From: Cephalopachus bancanus | Taxonomy: Eukaryota > Chordata > Mammalia > Primates > Tarsiidae | Assembly (NCBI GenBank): GCA_027257055.1 | Contig: JAPVLO010000040.1 | Span: 146,501 to 210,500 of the forward strand | Direction: 5' to 3' | DNA: 64,000 nucleotides | Shown here: positions 46,961 to 57,560 of the stretch, piece after piece | Position numbering within the stretch: position 1 is the stretch's first letter | Layout: each line of letters begins with the position of its first letter | The notes under the pieces: model-generated | Databases searched by the model: none | What the model saw: only the letters and a program-made list of their open reading frames with translations | What the model was told of the DNA's origin: nothing | Program-made: the position numbers and the translations under genes

Positions 46961-46965
46961 ACCAT

Positions 46966-47082
46966 GTATGAGTTTGTGAATGTGTGAACATATTAATGTA
47001 TGAGTTTGTGAATGTGTGAACATATTAATGTATGAGTTTGTGAATGTATGAACGTATTAATATATGAGTTTGTGAATGTTTG
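46966..47082 (+). repeat. 32-bp tandem repeat, 3.7 units
   Basis: Units at 46966-46997, 46998-47029, 47030-47061 and a partial unit from 47062. The first two are identical, the third differs at two positions, and the last diverges after about 17 bp. Each unit starts 'gtatgagtttgtgaatg' (the last 'atatgag'). The array ends where the palindrome begins. Confidence 0.95.
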
Positions 47083-47120
47083 TGATTAATAGTATTTGCA
47101 TATGCAAATACTATTAATCA
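47083..47120. promoter_or_regulatory. Perfect 38-bp palindrome with back-to-back octamer motifs
   Basis: Positions 47083-47101 are the exact reverse complement of 47102-47120. The centre is ATTTGCATATGCAAAT, two POU/Oct octamers (47094-47101 and 47102-47109) facing each other. POU-family proteins are known to bind such octamers. Whether this site is bound is unknown, and the palindrome could equally be a replication accident. Confidence 0.5.
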
Positions 47121-47634
47121 GTGACCCACATAGGATTGTTGTTCATTTCCAGCAGAACATTTTTGGTTGTTGTCCTTTCAAGTTAACATTTTTTTGTCTA
47201 TTATTTTTTAGTTTTCTATGTTCTTATTGAAATTCAACCCCAAATGCTACCCTAATTATCTTAAATTTGCTTCAAAGTTATACACATATATCAGAAATTT
47301 AATAAACTTAACTTCTTAAAAACTTCTGCAGTAATTTTCTAACTATCTCCTGCTTGGACTGGCATCTCTCATTTAGTACATGGGTGTCTTTTTAGGATTT
47401 CTCTATATCTGAGGTTTTCTCCTGCTTTTATCCTATGTCAAAGCTCCTTTTGCTTTATCTCCCAGGTAGATTTACACTCCTTTTTGTTGTAGTACCTCTA
47501 AGGAATTTTACCAAAGATTAAGAAGTGTTTGTAGTGGTTTATTTTTGTTGAAATAGATTTTTTTTAATTTAAAAATATGTTACTATACTAAATGTTTAAT
47601 TTAAGTTCATACCATCACTTTGGGGTTTTTCTAT

Positions 47635-47862
47635 TTTTTAAATTTTTTGTTATAAAGATGTGGGGCACAGTTCAGGATTAGGCATACACATGTTCATTAT
47701 GCAGGTACCCTTATTGATGAGGTGTGCCCCCCATACCCTGGCAGTTTCCCACTACTGCCAATCCCTTTCATATCATATTATGCTAATTGTTCAAGGTTCA
47801 CTTATGAGTGAGAACAAGTGGTACTCAGTTCTTTGTTTCTGTAATAGATCACTCAGTATTAT
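47635..47862 (-). mobile_element. L1 3'-end insertion, minus orientation
   Basis: T-rich start, 'ggggcacagttcaggattaggcatac', 'cctggcagtttcccactactgcc' and 'gttctttgtttctgtaatagatcactcag', shared with the 13.0 kb copy. About 230 bp was inserted. It lies inside older L1-like sequence. Confidence 0.88.
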
Positions 47863-48371
47863 GTTTGGTGTTTTTGTTTTGCTTTGTTTTGAGATCACAC
47901 AAGTTTGAAAATGTTTATTCCATTTTTATGCTTATTTGACAGTTTGGGTATAGAAGTCTAGGTAGGGCTCAAATAGTAAATACTGTGTTGTTTTTGTTTT
48001 CAGAATTCTGAAGACTCTCTGTGCTGTCTTAAATCTTAAAGCTTTTTTGGAAAAAAAGCTGAATTTTTCTTTTTTGATTTGCAATATATTAAATGCAAAC
48101 TTCTTTATTCGTTTGGGAAACTTCAGGAGTGTTATATCCAGTGATATAAAACTAAATTTGTTGTTCCTTGGAATGTCTGTTTTCATCTATTTTGTTGGGG
48201 ACTAGGTGTATTTCTCAAAATTAAAATGTGTATCTTTTAATCTTGAGAAATTTTCTTGAATTACTTAATTTTTAATTTCTTTTCCTTTGGTTTCTCTGTA
48301 ATTTTAAAATGAAACTTTTATTATTTTGATTTTGGGTCTCCTAGACTATTTTTTATCTTTCTATTTTATTT

Positions 48372-48665
48372 TATTTTATTTTATTTTTGAGTTGGAGTCT
48401 CACTCTGTTGCCCAGACTAGAGTACAGTGGCTGCTCCCGGTCACTGCAGCCTCGACCTGCTGGGCTCCGGTGATCCTTCTGCCTAAGCCTTCCAACTAGC
48501 TGGAACTACAGGCATGCGCTACCACGCCCGGCTAATTTTTTATTTATTGTAGAGATGAGGTCTCGTCAAGTTGCCCAGGTGGGTCTCGAACCCACGGGCT
48601 CAGGCAGTCCACTCACCTCAGCCTCCCAAAGTCACGGGATTACAGGCTGAGCCACCAAGCCTGGC
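48372..48665 (-). mobile_element. Lineage Alu, minus orientation, with target-site duplication
   Basis: Full dimer flanked by TTTCTATTTTATTT at 48358-48371 and 48667-48680; the T tail has become TTTTA repeats. The B-box stem reads GTGGG/CCCAC on the element strand, so pairing is kept although both CpGs have decayed. Confidence 0.95.
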
Positions 48666-48835
48666 ATTTCTATTTTATTTATCTATTTTATTATTTTTAC
48701 CTTCCTCCATTCCAGCTCTGTATTTTTTTTCTTTTACTTTCTGGAATATCTCCTCGAATTTATTTTCAAAGTGCTCTACTTGGGATTTTCATTACTGCGT
48801 CCATTTTTTTAAAATTTTTAAGAGTTATTTTTTAA

Positions 48836-49372
48836 CTAATACACTCACATTCACCATGATCTCATTCAGTTACTCATATACATAGATAAAGTTATATAAG
48901 CACACATATATTCATACACAAATACACTCGTATGTTAACAAACTTCTAGGAATATGCTTCATATTTCTCAAGGAACATGTTCATATATATGCACATGCTC
49001 ACATAATCTCTCACTCAAACAACCATGCTCAGAAATTACTTACACTCATAAACATGTATGTGCTTAATACACAAGGTCACATAGTCAAGTACACAAATTT
49101 ACTTAAATTGACATGCTCATCCCGTGAAAATACTCACACATTTACTCACACTCTTGAATATGCTCACATTCCCAATGTCATTGACATATTCACCCACACA
49201 TATCAACACACTCATTCATTCACACACGAGCATACATGGCATTAATATGTTCACACATTTGCAGACTCATACATTCACTCACACAGTATGCTCACAAATT
49301 CACTTACACACAGAGAACCACACATACATACATTCCCATTATACACTGATGCATGCTAACACACACACATTA
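48836..49372 (+). repeat. G-poor degenerate CA-rich array
   Basis: About 540 bp built from variants of 'actcacacattc' ('cacatgctcacataat', 'tactcacacatttactcacac', 'tcattcattcacacacgag'). Very poor in G on the plus strand. It interrupts the old LINE. Two overlapping plus-strand ORFs (49054-49245, 49124-49396) reading His-Thr-rich strings are artefacts. Confidence 0.85.
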
Positions 49373-49794
49373 AAAAATAGTTTTTTGATTCTTTAAGTTT
49401 CTCTTTGTTCTAGATATGTTTTTTAGGTTTGTATTATCTTTTTTATCTCTATAATTATATTAATAATAAACATTAATCGTTTAATATTTTTTCTCCCAGC
49501 ATTGTCTCTTTTGTGTGGCACTGATTTTTCTGTCTGATAAACCATGTTTGTCTGTTTATATTTAGAAATGGAACTCTAAAAAGATAATCAGAAACAATGA
49601 ACATGACCAGAGCTTGTTGGTTGTGAGTCTCACTGTAGGGTGATGTGGTTGTACCATTTCACTGGAAACCACCATTTCAGTGATTTTGGGGACTTTCTGC
49701 CTGAACTGGTCAGATTTCCCAGAAAAGATTCTTACAATCTGCTGCTTGGAGGGTAAAGTCCCGGCTGCTGGAAATTCAGGAATTATATACTTAA

Positions 49795-50288
49795 TCGTTT
49801 CACTTATTTATGTGTCTAAAACAGTCAATTCAAAGGAGCAGAGAGTAGAACAATAGTTGTCAGAGGTTGAGGGTAAGGAAAAATGGAGGTTGTTGTTCAA
49901 CAAAGTATAAAGTTTCTGTTATATAAGATGAGTAAGCTCGAATGAATGATCTGCTACTGAGAAGCAATAAGACAACCAATGAGTATAAAGTGTCAGTTAT
50001 ATGAGGAACAAATTCTAGTGACTCTGTAGAACATGGTACTTATAGTTAACAACGTGGTGTTCTGTACTTTAAAATATGCAAAAGGAATAGATCTCCATTT
50101 AAGTGTTTTTAACACACACACACACACACAGAACAGAACAGAAGGCAATTTTTGTAGATGATGGACATATGTAGTAACATGATTGTGGTGGCGACATCCT
50201 GGGTACATGCAAATGGCCAAACTCATCAAATCAAATGTATTAAATATGTGCAATCTTATGTCAATTATTCCTAAATATAGCTTTTTCC
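49795..50288 (+). mobile_element. Old L1M 3' end, plus orientation
   Basis: Ordered motifs: 'aggagcagagagtagaacaatag', 'aaatggaggttgttgttcaac', 'tatagttaacaacgtggtg', 'gattgtggtggcgacatcctggg', 'aaactcatcaaatcaaatg', 'ttaaatatgtgcaatcttatgtcaattattcc'. An internal ~28-bp segment (49904-49931) is repeated in altered form at 49982-50008, and an AC run (50112-50130) sits inside. Confidence 0.9.
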
Positions 50289-50652
50289 AAAATGTAAGAG
50301 TTGTGCAGATAAGAGCATGCTTATTCCATCAAAAGACTTTGTGAAGATGTTCCAGGGCAGGAGATACTAAAGTTAGAGCAAGCAAGTAGGTGTCTTTTTG
50401 AGGTCATGAAGATACACTAACTTAGTTACATAGCATTTAGAAATCACTGAGGGTTTGTCATAAACAATGAAGAAACACAATTTTGTTGAGAAAAAGTATT
50501 CTTATTTTCAACTCAATTGGTAGAAATGGTTTGATTTCATGTCAATGAAAGTGGCACATGCCGCATTGCAGGGTCTTTCATTGTATTTTTTTATTATCAC
50601 ATAATCTAGACACCTCTTTCTGCTGTCTTTGTTTTTATTAAATAGCAATGCA

Positions 50653-50947
50653 AGCCGGGCTCGGTGGCTCAGCTGTAATCCCGTACCTTTGGGAGGCTGA
50701 GGTGAGTAGATTGCCTGAGCCTGCGGGTTCGAGACCCGCCTGGGCAACTTCGAGAGACCTCATCTCTACAATAAATCAAAAAATCAGCCGGGCGTGGTAG
50801 CGCATGCCTGTAATTCCGGCTACTCGGAAGGCTGAGGCAGAAGGATCGCCGGAGCCCTACAGGTCGAGGCTCCAGTGGCCAGAAGCGGCCACTGCACTCC
50901 AGTCTGGGCGACAGAGTGAGACTCCAACTCAAAAAAAAAAAAAAAAA
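50653..50947 (+). mobile_element. Near-intact lineage Alu, plus orientation, with target-site duplication
   Basis: Flanked by AAATAGCAATGCA at 50640-50652 and 50948-50960. It has a perfect T-arm-like B-box stem at 50723-50739 and a long pure A tail. Probably one of the youngest insertions in the window. Confidence 0.97.
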
Positions 50948-51296
50948 AAATAGCAATGCAGCTACTGCAATAAATCACCCGACATTTTGCACCATCTTTC
51001 TCAAACGTCCCTACTGATGAACACTATCTTTAATTGAGTACCTAAAGACACATGTTTCACAACTGTTCAAGGCCCTTTGCTGTGACAGAAGTGCATGACT
51101 TTATTAGCATAAACCAGGAATTTATTAATTCCTTAAAGAGTAAAACCCACCATACAATATATTTGATTGTTACTGGTAAATGCTTGTTAGTTTTTTAGAA
51201 AACGTTTATTTTAACTTTGTTCCTTAAGAAAAGGCATATTGTGTGGACAGGCTGTCCTGCAATAATCCATTCATAATCAAGCACTGGACCCCTGAC

Positions 51297-51345
<49 letters not shown>

Positions 51346-51364
51346 CAGATAGATAGATAGATAG
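51297..51364 (+). repeat. (ATAG)17 microsatellite
   Basis: 68 bp of ATAG with a single ACAG unit at 51345-51348. Long and nearly pure, so probably polymorphic. Confidence 0.98.
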
Positions 51365-51572
51365 TATGGATATCCTCTGTAGATTACAAGAATACAAAAA
51401 CAAAAGAGAAGGCAAAGGACTTATGATCTCCTGTGAAGGGTGGTGAAGTGGTGTTTGGCCTCCCAGGTAACTTAATGATTGAAATCCTCCCATATGGAGC
51501 CTGTCTAATTCTGGAAGAAGGACAGGACTAGAGTGATATAATCAAGTGCTTTTGTCAAAAAATAAAAATTAA

Positions 51573-51866
51573 ACCGGGCTCGGTGGTTCAGCCTGTAATC
51601 CCGCGCCTTTGGGAGGCTGAGACGAGTGGATTGCCTGAGCCTGCGGGCTCGAGGCCCACCTGGCAGGCAAGACCTCATCTCTACGATAAATCAAAAAATT
51701 AGCAGGGCGTAGTAGTGCATGTGTGTATTTCCAGCTACTTGGAAGACTGAGGTGGAAGGATTGCCGGAGCCCAGCAGGTCAAGGCTGTGGTGGCCGGGAG
51801 CAGCCATTGCACTCCAGTCTGGGCGACAGAGCGAGACTCCAACTCAAAAAAAAAATTAGATAAATA
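51573..51866 (+). mobile_element. Lineage Alu, plus orientation
   Basis: Starts 'accgggctcggtggttcagcctg', carries the A-box deletion, ends 'gactccaactc' plus an A/TAAA tail. The probable duplication AAATAAAAATT lies at 51562-51572 and 51867-51877. Confidence 0.93.
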
Positions 51867-52164
51867 AATAAAAATTTTTAAAAATAAGGAAATATGACCC
51901 CGAAAGGGAGTATCTCCTTAAATTTTACACCCTAGGTGCCTTTCTTGTCTCAGCCAGCCCTAACCTTGTACTGGAAGGGTGTGTGGTGAGGGTTGTGGTG
52001 GGAATGTTCCATGCTTTCCTAATCAATGTCCCAACTTTCACTTGAACAGCCAGACAAGATTTGAAATTTTACTAACGTTGTAATTCAGTATTAAACTTTA
52101 ATAATTTTGACTTTTTTGTGACCTTAATACTGCAACAATGAAACTTAGGTCTTTAAATTTTATC

Positions 52165-52590
52165 GTAGTCATAGAAAGTCTCTGGTCCTCTGACTTTGAC
52201 TTGAGACAAAAATTTACATTTGAAATGGTCAATCTTTTTCTTAAAGTGTCTCAGTGCAGTTAGAAGGGCCCAACCTGTCCCTTTTAGTCCCCATACATTT
52301 TACTTATTCTATGATCTTTTAATTCCCTAAGTACTCGTTTTAATCTTTAACTCATTTCAGGCAATCCAAGGCAACTATTTAATTTGTAGTTTTGCAACTC
52401 TGTGCCATGAGTTTCCAAAACCCCTTTCTCTGCCTGGGCTAGATCCTTACAGTCTTCAAACACAACTAGTCCCAAAAATCCATTTCAAACTATCATTGCT
52501 TTGATGATCTGATGCCAGAACCACTTCTGGTACGAGTTTCTCTGTTACTCGGGTTTCTACAGTAAAAATAGCAGAAACCAGTTTGGCTAA
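52165..52590 (-). mobile_element. Possible ERVL/MaLR internal-to-LTR junction, minus orientation
   Basis: 'ccagaaccacttctggtacgagtttctctgttactcggg' resembles, in reverse, the LTR edge next to the primer-binding region of ERVL/MaLR elements. Very diverged; no protein-coding remnant recognised. Confidence 0.3.
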
Positions 52591-52594
52591 ATAA

Positions 52595-53645
52595 GCAAAA
52601 GAATAACCTAGTAAACACATAAAGAGCTCCCAGTATCTTTGAGAGAATTAGCAAATCACACTGAGAACTGAACAGCAATATCCAAGGTTAAAATAACTGA
52701 AGGAATGCTCTTCTGAATACCCTCATGGTTTTCATTCTTGGGAGACAGAGTTTCTGCTTGCCCTGCTAACTTGAAAGCCCAGAAGCTTCACAAACATTTT
52801 TTAAACCTAGGTCCCTCAGGCTCTACCTCCATGGCAAGATGGATTCTGGTAGTGCCTGCCCTCTGGAGTTGACAGTTGGGTATATCTGATTGGTAGAACC
52901 AAGCTCATGTGTCTGTATTCCAGTTTCAAGGATTGCTAGGAAAGGGACTTCAGACTTCTACTTGGGAATAAAGAACTCATATTTTGTAAATTTTCTTAAC
53001 ATAGAATTTTCTAAAGATGTTGGGCTGCTACAAATATTTCCAATATCTACATTGGGAGAAGGATTCAGGAGGATTCAATTATCAACGTGTCTAAGACCCC
53101 ATACTCCAGACAACCTCAAATGAGACACACAGAATTTCTAAGAAAATTGGGAAGCAAAAAAGACAACCAATTAATAAAAACTCATCGGTCCACAGTAGTG
53201 TATTATTTTACCAAGATCGAATTTCCAACCCACATGACCTCCCTATGGATCTGGAAAATCAAGAAGTTCTGACCTTGAGAGTATTAATAGTTCAATCACT
53301 CAAGTCCTACCTGTCTCAACTACATTCTGATGTAAATCGCATAAATAACTTTTCTGCATTTTTTTCCTTACAGATCACATTTCCTTTAGAAGCTAATTCC
53401 TTTGGTTGACCACAGACCTGTACCTTGCGTCCTTTCTCATATTCAATCAATATTATTATTGGGTCATCTTAGGAAAGAGCAGTGGCCAGAGCAATAGGAT
53501 AGAGATACTGGATTCTAATTATACCTGGTTGACCTCATCCAATTTTTGCCAACCTCATGCCAGGCAACACAGAACACATGCCTACCTCCTAGCTTTTCCC
53601 AAAGCCATAAAGATCACACTGTGGTTTTATGGCATCCATGATCAG
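52595..53645. other. Unassigned sequence
   Basis: No repeat or gene recognised with confidence. Confidence 0.4.
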
Positions 53646-53649
53646 ACCT

Positions 53650-53900
53650 GAGAGCACTGTGCAATCAACAATGTGGGTTTGAAGTTCAGGGGCAAAGAAT
53701 GGAAATAATAGGATTTAAAACCAGTACCTCTTTCTGAAAATTGAAAATATGGAAACTTCCTTATCTGTAACATAACAATAACAATAAAATATTCCTGTTC
53801 ATATTTTGAAGTGCTCATGAGAGTCAAAGGGATATTGGTTGTGAAAGTTCTATGCAAGTCACAGGGTTCCCAACAGGTGCTATAAATTATTCCCAAACAG
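53650..53900 (+). repeat. MIR SINE, plus orientation
   Basis: 'atgtgggtttgaagttcagg' to 'acaggtgctataaattattcc' follows the MIR sense order, diverged. Confidence 0.55.
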
Positions 53901-54019
53901 ATTGAAAAAAAAAATCTGAGCTTTAATGTCAAATACCTTTGGGCTCAAGTCTTAACCAGTCAACTATGTTACCTGGAAGCCCAGGGTTCTTTTTTCCCAG
54001 TCTGCAACAAGGTAACTAG

Positions 54020-54200
54020 TGCACTGATTCCAAAACTCAGTTGAACATTAGGGCCATCTAGAGAGTTTCTCAAAACCCTGATATTCAGGCTGTAATCCTT
54101 TAAGTTTTATGAGAATCTCTGAGGGTAGGACACAGGCATCAGCATTTTTAAAAAGCTTTCCACTCTTTTCAGTATGAAAGTAACACTGAGAATCTCTGAT
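54020..54200 (+). mobile_element. hAT MITE (MER5/MER58-like)
   Basis: 'agttgaacattagggccatctagagag', 'gagaatctctgagggtagg' and 'cagcatttttaaaaagctttcc' match an imperfectly palindromic hAT-Charlie MITE. The exact family is uncertain. Confidence 0.65.
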
Positions 54201-54659
54201 TCAGTACCGTGAATGCAAGAAATTACTTGCTGTCATCTCAAACACCTAAAATACCTGCACTTTAATTTTTCTACTGCCACTTTGAGTGGCTGAAGTCATC
54301 ATTACCCTCAATTCATTCCATCATAATTAAAATAGAAATAGTACTCGTCTAACACATTGCACGACTGTGAGAATCAACCTGAATGGTCTTTGTAAATAAT
54401 ACGCTGCTACGTGGATGTTAAGACATGTGATTAAACCACACCTGTAAGATTCTTCGGTCGTTAGAAGGTCCAGAAGAAAGAAGGTGAGTGGTATAACGTA
54501 AATCATTCTGATTGCCAGGAAATAAACATACCAACAAGCTACTTGATATTTTGATGAGGAATCCTACCATTTTCATGGCAGACCATACAAGGGATATGGA
54601 TTTAAATCTGGACCTAAAAACAACTCATCATTCACAGAGACTTTCTAATGAACCAAATG

Positions 54660-55120
54660 GCAGCTGACTTCTGTTTGCTGCTTCCATAAAAAGATTCATT
54701 TCTTCTAACTCCCAGCAGTTTCTATGCCCAAAGAAATAAGGACAAGGGGAGGATTCAGACTCAAGAATGGCAGGCTCTTTGTTAGGGAAGGCTGCCAGGA
54801 ACTTTGCAGGCCTCTGTTGCCCCTTCTGCTTGCTAATTGATTTAATGGAAGACGCTGATAGATGTATTTCAGCTCCACGAAGGCCTGTCTAGCTGATTTA
54901 TATCATGCAACAAGAAACCGGTATATTCTTTTTCTGGTTTCTTTTTTAATTGCTATTGAAGGGGAGGCGTGTAACATTAAGAGCAGGAGTAGTCATTCAT
55001 CAGCTCAGCAATAGCTCATGCTCAGAAGGTTTCAGTCCTTCTGTTTTAATAAAATTCCCATTTCTTAGAGGAATGGCTTCTGGATAGCATGTGTTGAAAT
55101 AATGTCAAGAAGAAGAAGCC
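54660..55120. other. Repeat-free block, candidate conserved noncoding element
   Basis: No repeat recognised. It contains 'gcttgctaattgatttaatgg', 'gtctagctgatttatatcatgc' and 'ctcagcaatagctcatgctcag'. The pattern fits a regulatory element, but only composition and repeat absence support this. Confidence 0.3.
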
Positions 55121-55242
55121 ATTTATGTGTCTACTTTATTCCTACACTTTAAATTCAGCAAGGTGTATGCCCAGATGGCCCAATATGAAGAACTAATATC
55201 CTTCCTTCCCAGTCCTCATCCGACAGGTTCCCCAGAGTCCCA

Positions 55243-55528
55243 CACCACTGTCAGGAAGCCACATGGGTCAAGCTCAGGACTTCTCAGTCTCAATACTATT
55301 GTCATTTTGGACCAGATGATTTTTTTTTTGTCACAATAGCTATTTTGTATATTGTAGGATAAAAGTATCTAGACTCTGCCCAATAAATGCCAGTATCAGC
55401 TAACATCAAGAAGTTACAAGTTGTCACAAGTTGTGACAAAAAAAAATCTTGTCTCCATATATTGCCAAATGTTCACTGGCAGGGACGGGGGCTAATCACC
55501 AGCCTCCTCAGTTGAGAATCACTGGTCT
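55243..55528 (-). mobile_element. MER5A hAT MITE, enlarged
   Basis: The ends match MER5A ('aggacttctcagtctcaatactattgtcattttggacc' on the left, 'ccaaatgttcactggcaggg' and 'gttgagaatcactgg' on the right). The middle is expanded to about 285 bp overall by a T-run and a 'tgtcacaagttgtgaca' mini-palindrome. Confidence 0.75.
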
Positions 55529-55559
55529 AGTGGGACTAGAAGGCAAATTGTCACCTTTG

Positions 55560-55705
55560 CCCTGACTCTGACCCCTCCTGACTGTGTCACACTACACAAG
55601 TTACCACTTTCTCAGACCCAGTTGTCCCCACCCCGAATATATGTTTAAAACATAGAGTGTAATAATTCCTTTGATACGTTTTGTAAATTATAATTTACAG
55701 TGAAG
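55560..55705 (+). repeat. MIR fragment, plus orientation
   Basis: 'gactgtgtcacactacacaagttaccactttctcagaccc' is a recognisable MIR core. Confidence 0.6.
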
Positions 55706-55959
55706 GGGCAATGATGGCTATGATAGCAACATAGATAACTACTGCCAAGTATTATCTCTGTGTTCTTAGGAGTTTCTACCAACAGAAAGCCTTCTGCAGA
55801 AAAGAAGCTTCAGCCAGACAAAGATTGATATTTCATACAGCTAATGCCAAGCAAGTGGCTATTTAAAACCATTTCTTTCAAAGGCCCATCTCTCTGGCTT
55901 TTTACAGTGTCAAAGGACTGCTTTTAGATTTAGTTAACTTGCCAGAATCATCATTGTAG

Positions 55960-56545
55960 ATGAACAAGTGTGTGTGCTTATCAGTGCAGATGTGTGTGTA
56001 TTTGAGTGTGATTCTTATGGCGAAGAAATGAACCGTGAAGCACACATTGTATATATAACTGCATCGTATGTGAAGGGTGTTTGGGGGGTGGAATGTTCAT
56101 GTGTGACATGTGGTTGTGGCGAAACCCTGAGGGCCCATCTCTTTGTGGTGTGTAAATGTTCGTGTACTGTGTTTTTGCACATGAGTAACACCTGTGTTCA
56201 CGTGATGTGAGGAATGTGGGAAAGCTCTATGTATGGACAATGTAGATATGCTGGTGCGATATGTGTGTATAAAGCACGTTTGCAATTGTGGGTGTGCATA
56301 TGTGAATGGATACCATTTATGTGTGTGGTAGGTAGATGGACTCTGAGTTTGAAGGCGTGTAAGAAATGTCCATAGTGGGCAGTGTATGGGGTTTGTTTGT
56401 CATGTGGTTTATGCAAACCATACAAGCTTTGCACTGGCTGCACATTCAGTTAGATGTGAGGGATGCATCTTCGTATGGACAGTGTGTGCGTGCGTCTGTG
56501 TGTGTGTGCTTGTGTGTGTCCTCTGTGTGTATGTGTGCACACACA
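55960..56545 (+). repeat. GT-rich, C-poor degenerate array
   Basis: About 585 bp dominated by 'tgtgtg', 'atgtgtg', 'gtgtgt' and 'gaatgtg' variants with longer unique words between. Clean TG runs lie near 56500-56540. Poor in C on the plus strand: the complementary bias to the array at 48.8 kb. ORFs in it (55968-56210, 56366-56607) are Cys/Val-rich artefacts. Confidence 0.75.
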
Positions 56546-56549
56546 TGCT

Positions 56550-57025
56550 TACCAACCTTTATCTTAAACTTTTAAAATTCAATACATCTTTGCTAAATTT
56601 ACTTTAATAGAATGCAAATGAAATGTTTCCCCAGTCTCATTATATTCCAAGTCTTTTTCATGAATTGTCTCCTGGACCATCTCAAAAGCAATTATTTTCT
56701 GGTTGATGCCCCCACCTTAGAGTTCACTCCTCATGCAAAGCCTCAGCTAACTAACCACACAAACTGAGCTAATGTACTGATGGGAATTGCAACTTCTAAT
56801 TTTTCTCTGTAAGGAGCTTCCAAATGGGTTAGGTCAGTTAATGAGAATAAAACAGAAAACAATGAATGAATTTCTTTATTGAATAACTTTTCAGCACCAC
56901 TTCTCAATCTATTGATGGCAGAGACCCTCGGCAACAAAACAGCTAGAGAGATCAACCTGAGAGTGGTAATAAAGTATTAACTCTGACTTTTGATAATATT
57001 CTCCACATTCCATACTCAATAATCT
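56550..57025. other. Unassigned sequence
   Basis: Nothing recognised. Confidence 0.4.
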
Positions 57026-57029
57026 ACTT

Positions 57030-57420
57030 TAACATTCAACAAATGTCAGGGGTCTTGGGGACTCTTGCTATGTGACATGGGAAGTTTGAGGATGTAATGA
57101 TAAATCAGACATGCCCCTTTGCCAAAAATGTACATATTTAGTAAGAGAGAAACAAGCAGGTGAGAGAACAATTTCAACATAGAGTGAGGTGGCATATTAG
57201 ACTGCTGACAGAGCGATTATGTTTGCCTAGCCCTGATTATTTGGGGATAGGAGAAAGCAGTCAGATAATTGATCTCAGGTTTACAGGGTGGAGGCAGTCC
57301 ATTCTACTAGCAAGGCAAGTTGGGAATTCCAAAGAGATCTGCATGAGAGTATGTCCCTCCCAGTAACTGGCAAAGGACTGAAAAAGGTGGAAGTAGATGA
57401 GCTTCAGGCAAGAGAGGAGC
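57030..57420 (-). repeat. L2 LINE 3' portion, minus orientation
   Basis: 'acattcaacaaatgtcaggggtcttgggg'-like reversed tail, 'ggatgtaatgataaatcagacatg', 'agtgaggtggcatat' and 'gcttcaggcaagagaggagc' follow the L2 reverse order. Confidence 0.55.
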
Positions 57421-57560
57421 ATCACCCAGACTCTGGAGAGCTAGGAACTGTGTTATGTCCACCAAAGGTAGGCACTGAGTAGCTTATGCAAAGATCTGAC
57501 ATTAAACAGCTCTGCGTGGTTCTGTTTTTTTCCCCAACTCCTAACTTATATGGCAGGAAG

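Larger units (their letters stand above)
47880..49560 (-). repeat. Old L1/HAL1-like LINE, minus orientation, nested by later insertions
   Basis: Segments 47880-48360, 48680-48835 and 49372-49560 read like one reversed old LINE ('cagaattctgaagactctctgtgctgtc', 'gagaaattttcttgaattac', 'ctttctggaatatctcctcgaatttattttc'). They are interrupted by an Alu and by a CA-rich degenerate array. Family assignment is tentative. Confidence 0.5.

Noticed and set aside
46966..47084. CRISPR-like array of ~32-bp repeats
   Set aside because: Units are contiguous with no spacers, and the context is a primate genome.
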